From: Blastomyces gilchristii SLH14081
Lineage: Eukaryota > Ascomycota > Eurotiomycetes > Onygenales > Ajellomycetaceae
Assembly: GCF_000003855.2 (NCBI RefSeq)
Contig: NW_003101661.1
Span: 397,020-461,019 of the forward strand
Length of the DNA: 64,000 nucleotides
Reading direction: 5' to 3'
The notes beneath the pieces were generated by a model. The model did no database searches. It saw only the letters and a program-made list of their open reading frames with translations, and was not told where the DNA came from. Both the position numbers and the translations under genes were made by a program. Below are positions 46,641 to 58,796 of this stretch, piece after piece (position 1 is the stretch's first letter; each line of letters starts with the position of its first letter).

Positions 46641-49600
46641 ATGATTCTTGTATCTACTGTGATTGATAGTATGTATAATATGAAAGCTATGATAGACAGC
46701 AGTCTATATCACTATACAATGATAAAATCTTCAGTTGTAAGACATCATAACCTTCAGTGTATCTTTTTATCAAAATCCTGACTTCTCACAGAATTTGATG
46801 ATCTGAAGAATGTTTGTATCTATTACATGATAAAACTAAATATAGATGTGAGAGAACATCAATATGAAGATATCTATATATATAAAGTTAATAATCTCAA
46901 TTATAATCTTATATTAGAACTTATCTGACTATCTGAATAAGATATCTTACTAAATACTTAAAACAGAAGCTTGATATTCTCTAATAATAATAGAATTCAT
47001 GAAGATGATATTCACAAGACTATAAATCTTACACAGATCTCTGTCAATGCTTATAAAATACTTTAAAAAAGAAGTCATCATTAAAATCACTGACAGAGTC
47101 ACTGACAAGTTCACTGATAGCAGAATTATATATTAATCTATTCTATCAGTCTGATCAATATTAAAAAGACTCTAGAAAAGTTATTCTATATTATAATAAC
47201 AGATTCTTGTACAAAACTCTCTTAATAATATCATGAATATCTAGATATCTTCTGATAAGATAATATTATAAATATACTTCTCTTATAAGATTCTGAAGTG
47301 AATCACAGTATTAAGTTAGAGAAAAAGAATGATAAGAACTCTGAATCATCATGAGACTCTCTTTATAATATATCTCAAGATAAACTTCTTCTTCTTTAAA
47401 AGACACTTAATAATCTGTTGAATAAAGAATTCATATACATTAGTAACTCTTTCACTGTAATCTCTATTCTCTTTGTAAAGAAATCAGATGAAGAACTTCA
47501 GTTCTGTGTGAATTATTAAGAATTGAACAGATTAATAAAGAAAGACTGTTATTCTTTATCTCTTATCAATAAAACTCTAGCTTATATTGAATAAGCTTAA
47601 TAATTTATAAAGTTAGATATCATCACTGTGTTTTATAAGATCTGTATCACTGAAGAAGATGAGTGACTTATAGCATTCTGAACATAATATGATCTCTTTG
47701 AATAAGTAGTCACACTCTTTGAACTGATCAATGTTCTCAGTATATTTCAGAAGTATATCAACTGAACACTTCAAGACTTTCTTAATGAATTTATATCTGC
47801 TTATTTAGATAATATTCTCATCTTCACTGATGAATTCAGAAAGAAATATCAAGAGTATGTATAAAGAGTATTATAATAACTACAAGAAACAGAACTATTA
47901 ATTGATATTGATAAGTGTGATTTTAAAGTCAAGAGTACTAAATACTTAGATTTTATTATAGAAGCTGACAAGAGAATCTGAATGAATTCTGAGAAGATCT
48001 CTGCTATTCTTGAATGAGAGGTTTCATACACTGTGAAAGATGTATAAAGTTTCATCAGATTTACTAACTTCTATCAGTGATTTATATGAAACTTCTCAGA
48101 TATTATAAGATTACTTACAGAACTCACTAAGAAAGATACAGTATTTCAATGATTAACAGACACTGAAGCTGCATTTATACAGATAAAGAAGATATTTATT
48201 AATATCTCTCTGCTGATAATATTCAATTCTGATTGTAAGATAGTTATTGAAGCTGATTTCTCTGACTATGTAATAGAAGAAGTGATATTATAATATAATA
48301 ATAAAGATATTCTATGATTATATGTCTTCATATCTAAGAAACTGAGTTCTACTAAATGCAATTATGAGATCTATAATAAGAAACTTCTCATAATTATATA
48401 CTGTTTAGAAGAATGAGACTCTGAACTCTGAAGTATCTCTGAATTTGAGATAGTCATAGATTATAAGAATCTTAAATACTTCATAACTATCTGTAAACTC
48501 ACTGAATGATAGATATAATAATCTGAGTTTTTAAGCTGCTTTCATTTTATAATACACTATTATTCTGACAGTCAGAACTCAATGACAGATGCTCTCTTAT
48601 AATGTGAGTAAGATATGCTATCTAATGTAACAGATACTTACTGAATGAACTGAGAGTACTAACTCTTGAATCTGAAGATACTAGTTAATCAAGATGAAAC
48701 AACTTATAACACTATATATACTTCTCTGATTAGAATACTTTCTCTCTGAACTGACACTGATATCAATACTGATATCTCAACTTCTCTCAAATCTACACTG
48801 AATAAATTATGATATGTAACAGCTTAAACTGATGAACTTCTTCAAGTGCTTATTAAAGCAGTATATTAAGAAGTATTCTAATTTCTCTCAGAACTACATA
48901 TAAGAATTAACATCTCAGAATACTTAATCAATAATAATAACACTTTACAGTTCTGTGAGTAATATTGAGTTCTCTACTTCAAACTCTTACACACTTGAAT
49001 AATGCAAGTGATGCATGATTTGTGTATAACTGATTATTCAGATTGTAAATAACTGTATTAAATAATCTTTCAGAAGTTCTACTGACCTGAGATATTAAAC
49101 AGTATCAGATATTTTATCTGAAACTGTAATCATTGTTTCTTCATCATCTTATGAAAGAACTGTAGAAAAGGCCTGCTGAAATCACTTGATATCTCTGATA
49201 GAATCTGATGAGATATGATTATTAACTTCACTATTAATCTCTCTGAGAGTAAGAGCTGTAGAAATATTCTGATCATTGTGAACTGATTAAGTAAGAGTAT
49301 TATATTAAAACTCTGTGATAAGATAAATACTGAACAAGTCACTGAAGCTTTTCTAAGAAGTCTGTTCTATTGAATGCATGAATTACTGAGATCTATAGTA
49401 TCAGATCAAGATTATCAATTTATAAGCACTCTCTGAATAAGAATCTGTCAAGTTCTCAAGATTATACACTGTCTATTAACTGTCTATCACTCTGAGACTG
49501 ATGATATATCAGAACAGATAATTCAGACTGTAAAGAACTATCTTTATAAGTTCTACAATTACTTATAAGATGATTGATATGATCTGCTTCTACATGCAGA

Positions 49601-50276
49601 GGTCACTATCAATGAATAAGATGTTATTTCAATAGATATAAGCCTGTTCTTTCTTACACACAGTTATCACATGAAGATGTTGAATCTTCTAGAGATTACA
49701 CAGTTCACACTAAACTCTCACAGTCTGATTCAGATCACTGATAATATAGTAATAAAACTCTGAGATGCTCATGATTGAGCAGAGATCTTCATGATAACTG
49801 TAAAACAAGATTAAGAGAATTAAATTAATATTCACTGAGACTCTGCTGAACAATATAAGATAGAAGATCTAGTATGATTAAATCTTAAGAATATATAAAT
49901 CATATATTCATCTCATACACTAGATTACTGCCATGTCAAGTATAAAGTGATAGAAGTTCTAGATAGTCATAACTATTATCTTGACATATTATCAGAGATT
50001 CATGATATCTTTCATACAAGCTTGCTTCACTGCACTATCATCAATTCATTCTCTTCTTAACTAACTTCTGACTGACAACTGTCAGAGATCATAGAAGAAG
50101 ATAATAAGCTTGAGTGAGAGATTGAAGATATTCTTAATAAGAGATTATACAGCTGTCATTAATAATATCTTGTGAAATAAGTTAACTATGATCAACTGAC
50201 CTGAACTCTGAGTTCTGTGTTATCTGAAACAGCAGTCCTTGACTGATGAAAACTGCTTCTGAAAAGAGAGGGCTAA
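46641..50276 (+). pseudogene. gypsy-1 element D pol relic, full length
   Basis: The most complete pol of the family. The protease has MIDSSLYHY near 46,690. RT (about 47,380-48,050) has YLDNI at 47,802-47,816. RNase H spans about 48,180-48,620. The integrase core (about 49,190-49,620) reads FTINLSESKS, then IVSDQDYQFIS and HSETDD, i.e. the D, D and E region, with the Glu not clearly kept. The C-terminal region YKVIEVLDSHNY precedes a chromodomain (about 50,090-50,250: IEDILNKR, YLVK). A purine tract lies at about 50,262-50,272. Stops throughout make it inactive, but every domain is in order without large deletions. Confidence 0.88.
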
Positions 50277-50590
50277 TGTGGCGGGCTGTGTCTGATCAAT
50301 CATATAGACTATTCTATACACTTCATAGATTTCTACTGTCTCATTTTCAATTGCTGATTCTCAGCTGCCATGAACATGTATGTTCTGATCACTGATTCTC
50401 GGCCGCTACAAACGCGTGTATATTCTTCCACTTCAAAGCACCACTGTGTACACCATCACATACACATATAAATATCCACTTTGATTGCTGATTCTCGCAC
50501 TTTCTCTTTCTTTCCTTCTCTAATGTTTTTCTCTTTGTTATATAAGACCTATCAATATAATACCAATCTATTCGGCGTAGGCCTCTTACA
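50277..50590 (+). repeat. gypsy-1 element D, 3' LTR
   Basis: A 314-bp LTR from TGTGGCGGGC to CTCTTACA. It is more mutated than the 5' LTR in the middle part. Confidence 0.9.
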
Positions 50591-50944
50591 ATAATTCTAT
50601 CTACAAAGTGATTTGTAGTTATCATGCCAGTGTGGTTCTAAAAATGTCTCAAAAGATAGTGTATGAAGAGGTATCACTTCAGCTATTCTTACTCATGAAA
50701 TGAGAGAAGAGTATTCACTCATTATCTATATAGAATAGCTAGATATGTGAACAGATGAGGTGTGAGAAAGAGAATGAGAGCAGTGAATCAGATTCAAAGA
50801 AGTTCACTCTCTACTCAAAAGAAGAATAAAAAGAGAGAGTGATCACCACCAGAGTTGTACAATAATAACAGAAATTATATAATGATATAGTGATATAACA
50901 ATAGACATCATACAATCAATGAGAAATCACTGAAATAAATACCT
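50591..50944. repeat. Partial gypsy-2 LTR end and unassigned sequence
   Basis: About 50,655-50,745 matches the end of the gypsy-2 5' LTR (24,000-24,085: GAGGTATCACTTCAGCTATT to TAGCTAGAT). The first 64 bases do not match well, and after 50,745 the sequence is unassigned. The LINE L2 sequence expected on this side of gypsy-2 is absent. Confidence 0.5.
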
Positions 50945-52370
50945 TCTCTAGCTAATATAAACACCCTTCTCTGCTATCTGAATCAGAAGATATGCAGAAT
51001 CTTTCAGAGAGTTTACTTGAAGCAGTAAGAAAAGCAGCTGAGATCACTAAACTAGAATTGAAGCTCTGTATATATATAAGAATTCTAAACAAAATCAAGG
51101 CCTTGTGTACACAGTGACAGGCTGAGACAGAAGTCAAATAACAATTGACATATACTGCAGATCAAGCAGTCATGATGAAGAGCTTCACTGATGCAATTGT
51201 TATCATTAATAAGAATAGAGAAAACCAGGTCTTAGACCTGCAGCAGAAGATTGAATGTTTACACAGACAGATGACTATGCTGAATCTAAAGATCTTATCA
51301 TGATTGTTCACAATCTCTTCAGAAGTATACACATCATCTGAGACTGCTGCACAGGATGAGAATCCGAGCATGAGATATATCAAGCTGAGAGATCTGTCAG
51401 AGTCATTAAGCTTCAATAATGACTGAAAAAATAATGCTGCAATCAGCTGACTAAGTTAGATATGATTATATTATTGAATTGAATGTGAACTTACTGACAG
51501 ATAGTTAATGAAATTTCAACAAGTCTTAAAATCTGCTGTATTTCTATGTGAAAAAGTGAAATCATTATAAATAACTGATGAAAAGATGAATCTTACAGAC
51601 TCAGAATAATATTCATTCTTATGAATATAAAATAAGTTTTTCAAATAAATCTTACACAACTTTGAGAAAGTAAATATATGAGATAAGTATTATGAACACT
51701 TCACTGAGTGTAGATAAGTAAGTAATCTTATATTATACTTCACACACTTCAGCTTATACTATCTCACATTGAATGAAGAGCTTTCAACATCTTTCTATTT
51801 ACAGATCTTCATTCATAGTCTTACACCTGAGTTGAGAGTGAAATGAAAATACTTAATCTTACAATCAAGTATAGTGAAAGAAGCATATAATATTCTCATT
51901 ATATAAGAACAAGTGAGTCAATTGTAATAGAAAATACTGCAATCAAGTATGTCTCAGTGAAGAATGAGTAATCAGACTTCTATAACACAAGTCACACATC
52001 TGAATACAATGAATCTAGATTTAAATGTCATTGCTAAAGCACTGAATCCTCTGAAAAAGAGATTTTCTAAGTGAAAATCTTGATATTGCAAGCATTGAGC
52101 TTGCTTCAACTGTGAATGTCAGAATTATGATGTAAAGAATTACACACAGCATGCACAGTCAAGAGAAGCAAGAGAGTCAAAAAACTAGCAGAATCAGTGA
52201 GCTCAGAGACACTTACTAATATTCTATGAAAAGTCTTCAAAGTGAAAGAGATGTCTGTGTTAGATGATTCTCTGAATTCTGTGAATGTCAAGAGAAAGCA
52301 GGCTTCTGACTGAGATACAGATGAGAATGAAGCAAACACTCATCTCAATATCTTAAGACCTGAAATATTA
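50945..52370 (+). pseudogene. gypsy-3 gag relic
   Basis: A third gypsy family. A long, mainly charged region is followed by a zinc knuckle at about 52,105-52,145 read as ACFNCECQNYDVKNY, i.e. CX2CX4HX4C with His and the last Cys changed to Tyr. The N-terminal start is not clear and no 5' LTR was identified. Minus-strand open frames at 51,137-50,952, 51,416-51,162 and 52,339-52,106 are shadows. Confidence 0.65.
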
Positions 52371-54270
52371 ATGTATAAAGAGCACTTGAATAAGAATTGA
52401 GAGATAGCTGTAAAAGTGTTAGTGAACACAGAAGCTTCTACATAATATATTAATAATTATATAATCTGAAGACTGAAAGAGATCTTGCTGAGTAAAGAAT
52501 TCTCAATATATAAGATTATCTGATAACTGATATTTGATATTATCTGTAAGAGTAAGAGTTCCCTTGCACTTCAGAGAATGATCTTACTATATTTGAGTAT
52601 AAGAGCTGCAGAACATGAAATATGATCTTATTCTCAGACTTAATTGATTTCAAAGGTTCAATCTGCAGATTCAATGATGTACATGTCATATGCAGTTGAT
52701 TAATAAGAAGAAAATGGTTTATACAATTCTATCAACTGATATGAGAAGAACATTTCACATCTCTGATATAGAAGAGTTAAATCTGCTTATACATTAATAA
52801 GTAAAGAGAATGATATATAAGATCTCATCTGAAAGCATTCTGTATGTCATATGAGATCTGAAAGTGAAGAAAACCAAGATAAAGAATATATGAGAGAATA
52901 AGTGTATGAAGAAGCTTCTGAAGAAGTATAAGAAGATCTTCTGAACAGATCTTTCACTGAAATTGTCACTGAAAGAAGGATACATATATGAGATTGACAC
53001 AGAGAACATGAAACCAGTCAATCAGAATGTGTATCCTCTGTTACAAACACACCTTAAAGAACAGAAGTGTCAGATCACAGATCTTCTAGAACATAATCTT
53101 ATATAATTCTTATCAAGCATGTGAGACTTCTCAGTTCTATTTATAAAAAAGACAGATAATGAGTGATGAATATGTATCAATTATTAAGCACTTAACAAGC
53201 TTATGATCAAGAATGAATATTCACTGTCATAGATTCAATAACAGTTGAATACAGTTGAAAATGCCTGATATCTATCAAAGATCAATCTTCTCTCAGAATA
53301 CTGATAGATCTGTGTAGATAAACTGTCAGTTCTGTGAACCACATTTAATATGTAATAAGAGAAGTTCAAATTCCTGATAATGTTATTCAGTCTGATGAAT
53401 GTGTCTGTCATCTTTCAAATAATGATGAATATGATTCTTCATAAATAGAATAAAACCTCATATCTTGTATACCTGAATAACATTCTAGTCTTCTTAAACT
53501 TATATAATGAATATCTGAAGTATCTTGATAAAGTGCTTATAACTCTGACAGAGCATAAGCTCTACATCAAATCAACAAAGTATGTATTTAAAATGAAAGA
53601 GTTGAAGTTTATAGAATATGTAGTAAGTGATAACTGTATATATCTCATCTCAGAGAAATTGAATATCATAGTGAATTAGTCACAGCTGAGAAATATACAT
53701 TATGTACAACAGTTTCTTGAGTTGATCTCATATTATCACAGATTTATCAAGAATTTCACATGAATAGCTGCATTACTCTCAGATCTCTTAAGAGAAATGA
53801 ATACTAATCTGCAGAAGAAGAAGTTTCAGTCAATTATCTAAAATACTGCATGTAAAGAGGCTTTTCTCACACTGAGAGAATGTATAATAATATTCTCAGT
53901 ACTTATTCAATCAGATCATGATAAATCTTTCTACATTGAAACAGACACATCTGAATGAGCTATCAGAGACACTCTTCTACAGATGAGTAAGAACAGTAAG
54001 CTGCATCTGATAATGTATGATAATAGAAAACTATCAGGTGTTAAGCTCAATTACTCAGTGTATGAAAAGGAATTGCTAGTGATCAAGCACACACTGACAT
54101 TGTAAGATAGATATATTGATAACAGATATATAACAATGATGATTATAGATTATGAAAGCCTTGTCTATCTATAATTAATAATAAAACCTTTCAAATGCTT
54201 AGCATGTTGAATCTCAGAGTTTTAAGTGTATAATCTTAATATCAAATACTGAAAGAGGTCAGATGCTGTG
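52371..54270 (+). pseudogene. gypsy-3 pol relic (protease, RT, RNase H)
   Basis: The protease site reads LVNTEAST (about 52,418-52,441) in place of the usual D-T-G-A. RT covers about 53,130-53,600, with SVLFIKKTDNE and the catalytic box YLNNILVF near 53,467-53,490. RNase H (about 53,930-54,180) begins IETDTSE and includes SVYEKELLVIKH. The solo LTR E is inserted at 54,271. The sequence is distinct from gypsy-1 and gypsy-2. Confidence 0.83.
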
Positions 54271-54577
54271 TGTGGCGGGCTGCGCCCGATCAATCATATA
54301 GACTATTCCGCTCCACTCCATAGATTCTTCCGCTTCACTCTCGAACACGTACGCTCCGATTCTCGGCCATTCTCGATCACCGATCCTCGGCCGCCACGAA
54401 TGCGTATAGATTCTTCCGCCCCGAAGCTCCACCGCGTACGCCACCATATACGTGTATAAATATCCACCCCGATCGCCGATTTCTACACTTGCTCTTTCTT
54501 TCCTTCTCTAACGTTTTTCTCTTTGTTATATAAGACCTATAATATTATACCGATCTATTCGGCGTAGGCCTCTTACA
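54271..54577 (+). repeat. gypsy-1 solo LTR E
   Basis: A 307-bp LTR from TGTGGCGGGC to CTCTTACA, flanked by CTGTG (54,266-54,270 and 54,578-54,582). No internal region is attached, so it is a solo LTR left by LTR-LTR recombination. It is the least mutated gypsy-1 LTR, full of CG and CC. It serves as the reference for the family. Overlapping open frames of 62 and 63 codons on the two strands are noise. Confidence 0.93.
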
Positions 54578-56460
54578 CTGTGATATCTGATGCAATTAGT
54601 TACAGACCTGATTTCATGAGTGAGAGTTCTGTGAACTAGATACAAGAGAAGTTTATATTAAACACACTGAGAGAATACAAGAAATCAGAATGAGTGAACA
54701 CAATGATCTCTCACTTGAAGAATTACAAAGTGTCAGATAATAAGCATTTTATAAAAGTAGTAGAAGAGATGCTTCTGAACTTCAAGCTGAGGAAATTGAA
54801 AAACAATGTTATGCTTTATCATGATCTAGAATATGTGAAAGCTCTCTATCTAGAACATTCATTTAGACACAACTTGATAACTTACATGTATAAGAAATTC
54901 AGTCACTTAGAAAGTTCTGAACTTATAAGTATACTTGAATTAAGAGTGTACTGATCAAGCATGACTGAGAACATTCAGATATATACTTACAAGTGTCTGA
55001 ATTATCAGGTTGTGAAAGAATCTAAGAAAGGATTAGAATACAAGAAAGTGCAACATCAGATAAAGTATATAATACAACTGTTTAAATAATGAAAGATGAA
55101 TCTCATAGACATGTTACTGTGAATATCAAATGAAAATTGTTGAATAATCACTACTATTGACTATACTACTGACTGATCAGTTATGAAAGCAGTTTCAGAG
55201 ACAACAGAGAAAATAGTAATAAAGTTTCTACATAATGAGATCTATATCAACTATGAAATGCTGTATGCTAATAAAATATCTAGTGAACAAGCTGATATGA
55301 TTATGAGATGAATATCTCAGTCAGATACTATTGATCACACAAATTCAGCAGTATGCAGTCTTCAAGTGTTCATCATTCTATCTGTTGTATGAATTGCATC
55401 CGCGCATCCCAGAGAATGCTTTGAAAAAGATGAAAGAGAGAACAGCAGTTGCAGATGTAACAGTCACAGATGCAGCAGAAACAGCAGTTATGAATGCAGT
55501 AGTAGCAGTTGCAGACACAGCAGTTGTGAACACAGAATCAAGATTGAAAGAGATCAGTCATGTATGTGCAAAAGCTAATGAGTTACTTCTGAACTGAGCA
55601 ATTCAATCAGAAAGAATACAAGACTCACTAGTTAAGAAATCAAGTCTCAAGATAAGAATGTGAGTTCTTGTACAAAATAAGAGTTCTGAGAAGTTTCAAT
55701 CTAGATGATTTGAGCTCTATAAAATACTTAAATCATATTCTCTAGAAATATACACATTGAAAGAATCAGAGAGATAAATCTTACACAACTTAATAAATGA
55801 TTCATATCTTATAAAGATAAAGATATAAGATCTGAGTGAATTATAATTATTTATAGCACTATTATCAGTGTTGAAAAAGAAGAAGCTTATAATTGAAATG
55901 TCTCATGAAGTAAGAGAAATCATAGACACTTATGAATCAGATGATCTCACTTATTTCAATCTTTTTATAATTATAAGAAAAGAATGAGAAGTAATGAAGA
56001 AATCAGATGAATATCACACTTCAATAAATAATAAGACTGTAGCTAATTATATAATAACATGCTGCAGATAGCAGATGCAATGTGATAAAGAGTGATCTCA
56101 AAGCAGCAGACTTGTATATGAGTCAGATTACAGAAGAAAAAGAAATTCAGAGTTGAATTCAACTGTTTATATCAGTTTAATCACAGAGATAACAGAGGAT
56201 GAATTATCTGAAATATTCATAAATGTGTGAGATCAAGTCATCTCAATCTCTGAAGATGCTCAGAAGTCAGATAAGATTAGTTTTAATAAGCTATTCACTG
56301 TAGTGATCTGAGTGAGTGAAGAGAGACAGTATAATACACAAGACAGAATCATAAAAGATAAAAGCTGCTGAACCTAGTCACTGAATACTGTATTATATAG
56401 AGATTGTGTAAGAGTAGTGACTAGCAGACAAAGAAAAGTGTAAGAAAAGAGAAGAGATAA
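54578..56460 (+). pseudogene. gypsy-3 pol relic, integrase part and C-terminal extension
   Basis: This resumes after LTR E. An 86-codon open piece (54,694-54,954) and the sequence after it hold the integrase zinc region (H...H...C..C-like, ending KCLNYQ, with one Cys changed to Tyr). At 55,331-55,597 an 88-codon piece starts with YLLYELHPRIP, the block that follows the integrase core. It then contains an Ala/Val/Thr-rich low-complexity insert (VADVTVTDAAETAV). After it come VLVQNKSSEKFQS and LHNLINDSYLIK (to about 55,820), the usual integrase end. An unrecognised frame continues to about 56,460. No chromodomain was seen. Confidence 0.75.
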
Positions 56461-58624
56461 TGAATTAATCATCAATTATAAGAGTCAGCTGTAAAAGATA
56501 AATATTATCATATATACTTCATTCATTTTTATATATTACATATTTAATCTATTTTCAATGTCATGTCATCTGAAAAATGTCAAAAATAAAGAAAATCTCA
56601 AAACTCAAGATCTGTAAGAGATTCAGAAGCTGTAAGCTACTCTTATAACAATACTGTATATGGCTTCAATTTCTCTATCGCTCTGTGTATAACATTAATG
56701 TTATTTATAGCAAGATTGGCTGGAATGTCAATATAGAAATGCATATGTGTATACATAGAAAAATTGAAGAAGAGCGCGGGACTTGCAGAATCAGAAGCCA
56801 GAATAGAGAGAATAAAGATGAAAGAAATGAAAGAAGAAGAAGGCACAGAATCAGATAAATAATGATAGAAGTTACTCAGAGCTGAATGCTTATGATCTGA
56901 TATGCACACAACCTTCTCTGCAGAGAAGAGAGAGAAAGTGATGAGAGAAGCTTGAGAGTAGAAGAGAATAGTCTCAGTGACATAGTCATCTTCAATTAGA
57001 ATGATCTCTGATGTCAGAGTAACTAAGAATTATTGTTAGTGTATAAAAACTGTAAAATCAGAGATGAAAATAGTTACTGAATAAACACTCACTGATCTTA
57101 GAGTTGTACATATAATTACAACACACACAAGGCTTCTCAGAAAGACAGAGAAGAATACAGAGAAATGCAGGAAGCAGAATACAGTATACAAACAGCTCAT
57201 TCTCATGATAACATTTCAGACAGAGTGTATGAGCCTTATATCTGTAAGTGTAAAAGAGTACAATATCTGTGTTCTCATTTCTGAAAATATGAATATTCTT
57301 TATCTATATCACAAAGTCAGACAATAAATATCAGAGAATAGACTAATATGAGTTAATCATTTCAAAGATATTGATCAGAGTAGATATACTCACAATATTG
57401 AATTTAACAGTTATAAAAAGTTTCTTGATATCTGTGAATATCATGACTTCATATATAATAAAACTCATAACAATTTTCTCTAAGAACAGAAAAATCAGTG
57501 TCAGAAGAAAAAAATAAAAAAGAAAAAGACTTACAATCTTAACACTGTTGAAGAGAGAAGTGATTCTCTGATATAAATAAATAATTGTCTTATTATAAAT
57601 ATTTAAAATAAATATAATAATCAGTGTTCATAACTGAGCTTCAGATAATCATGTTATATACAGTCTTCATATAATAAATTATTTTAGAAGTTGATAAGAA
57701 GAGTGAGAGTGTATATACTGAGAAATATGATTCATTAAGTCTACACAATATCTTCTTGAAATGAGAAGAGCTGATAATGAAAGCAGAGATGACAGAATCA
57801 GAGAGAGCAGAAGTAGTGAGAGTGAGAATCACAGGAACAGAAGTAGCAGAAGTGAGAGAATCAGACACAGAGACAGGTGTAGAAGATTGAGAGAGAGTGA
57901 CAGAGAAAGAAATAGAGAAGACAGAGAAGAATATAGAAGACTTAGTTATATATAACATAGATAATTTCTTCATTATCACATTCTTGAAGTTCTTAATCAA
58001 CAATTCAACATTGAGATGTTCACTATTATTGATGAATGTGAATCTGTCAATATGTGAAGGTTCTATGCAAATAAAAACAAACATCAGCATCTGTATTTGT
58101 ATAAAATTATGCTAGAAAACATGATCAGAAGCCTGCTGAGAAGAAAAACAGTTGAGAATATATAAGAAGATGAAGAAGATGTGTCATTCATAATAATACA
58201 TTCTGATGATTGTTAGAAGAAAACAAGTCCTGATCACATTTCACAATGTGTTACACTTACTGCTAATGAACTGTCTGATATAAGTACTACAATAACACTT
58301 GTTGTGAGAATGAGAGGTCATCATCAGAAACATGTATAATGTGATAGATAAACAGATAGAAGATGTTAGACAGAAGAAGAGACAGAAATCTTGAAAAAGA
58401 TGATGATGTTTAATAATGATAATGATGAAGAAGATGATTGAAGAATGAGAAAAGTTAGTGAATGAGAGATATAATATAGTGAAAGTTTCTTTGTAAGAGC
58501 ATACACAGAATGCTAGCTGAATCAGAGATAGGTCACACAATTGTGAACACTAGTGACACACTAATCCGCATGAAGCTAGGGTGAACATCATGATCATGTA
58601 GATGTGACTGAATCTGATGAGAAA
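56461..58624. other. Unassigned region with partial open frames
   Basis: No family was recognised. It may hold the gypsy-3 3' LTR and other repeats. Around 57,110-57,330 two plus-strand frames are both fairly open. One contains ICKCKRVQYLCSHF, a Cys/His-rich block. Around 57,761-57,955 a plus-strand frame is full of Arg, Glu and Ser (MRRADNESRDDRIRESRSS), while a 149-codon frame on the minus strand (58,090-57,641) overlaps it. Neither can be chosen from sequence alone. A weak CG-containing patch lies at about 56,660-56,790. Confidence 0.4.
57641..58090 (-). CDS. Longest open frame in the window, doubtful
   Basis: 149 codons without a stop, starting MLMFVFICIEPSHIDRF. It is rich in Ser, Val, Thr and Leu, partly because it is the complement of a GAGAGA-rich purine tract. 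No domain was recognised and there is no sign of a eukaryotic gene structure. A protein from this frame is unlikely, but length alone makes it worth listing. Confidence 0.15.
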   Translation of the reverse strand: MLMFVFICIEPSHIDRFTFINNSEHLNVELLIKNFKNVIMKKLSMLYITKSSIFFSVFSISFSVTLSQSSTPVSVSDSLTSATSVPVILTLTTSALSDSVISAFIISSSHFKKILCRLNESYFSVYTLSLFLSTSKIIYYMKTVYNMII

Positions 58625-58796
58625 GAATGTAATTCAGAAGAATGTATGACTGTTGAATAATAATACAGCTGCTTCTGAACTTGCTTATGAATGTAAAGAG
58701 GTCATAGCAGCCATCAATTAATTTAGTGTACAGTATATAAGAAGTCAGTGTACATCTGTAATCATACACTGACTCAAGCAACCTTTGAATCACAGA
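58625..58796 (+). repeat. Segment shared with LINE copy L2 at the ORF1 junction
   Basis: 58,625-58,707 matches 22,945-23,025 closely (GATTCAGAAGAATGTATGAC onwards). In L2 it follows the ORF1 block CTCTGAAGT, and here it leads after about 90 bp into the next ORF1 block AAGAGTAGTAG. L3 joins those two blocks directly. So it is either an insertion in a LINE subfamily or sequence lost from L3. Confidence 0.6.

Noticed and set aside
54259..54459. Two overlapping 62-63-codon frames
   Set aside because: Both lie in solo LTR E. They are open only because this LTR is GC-rich.
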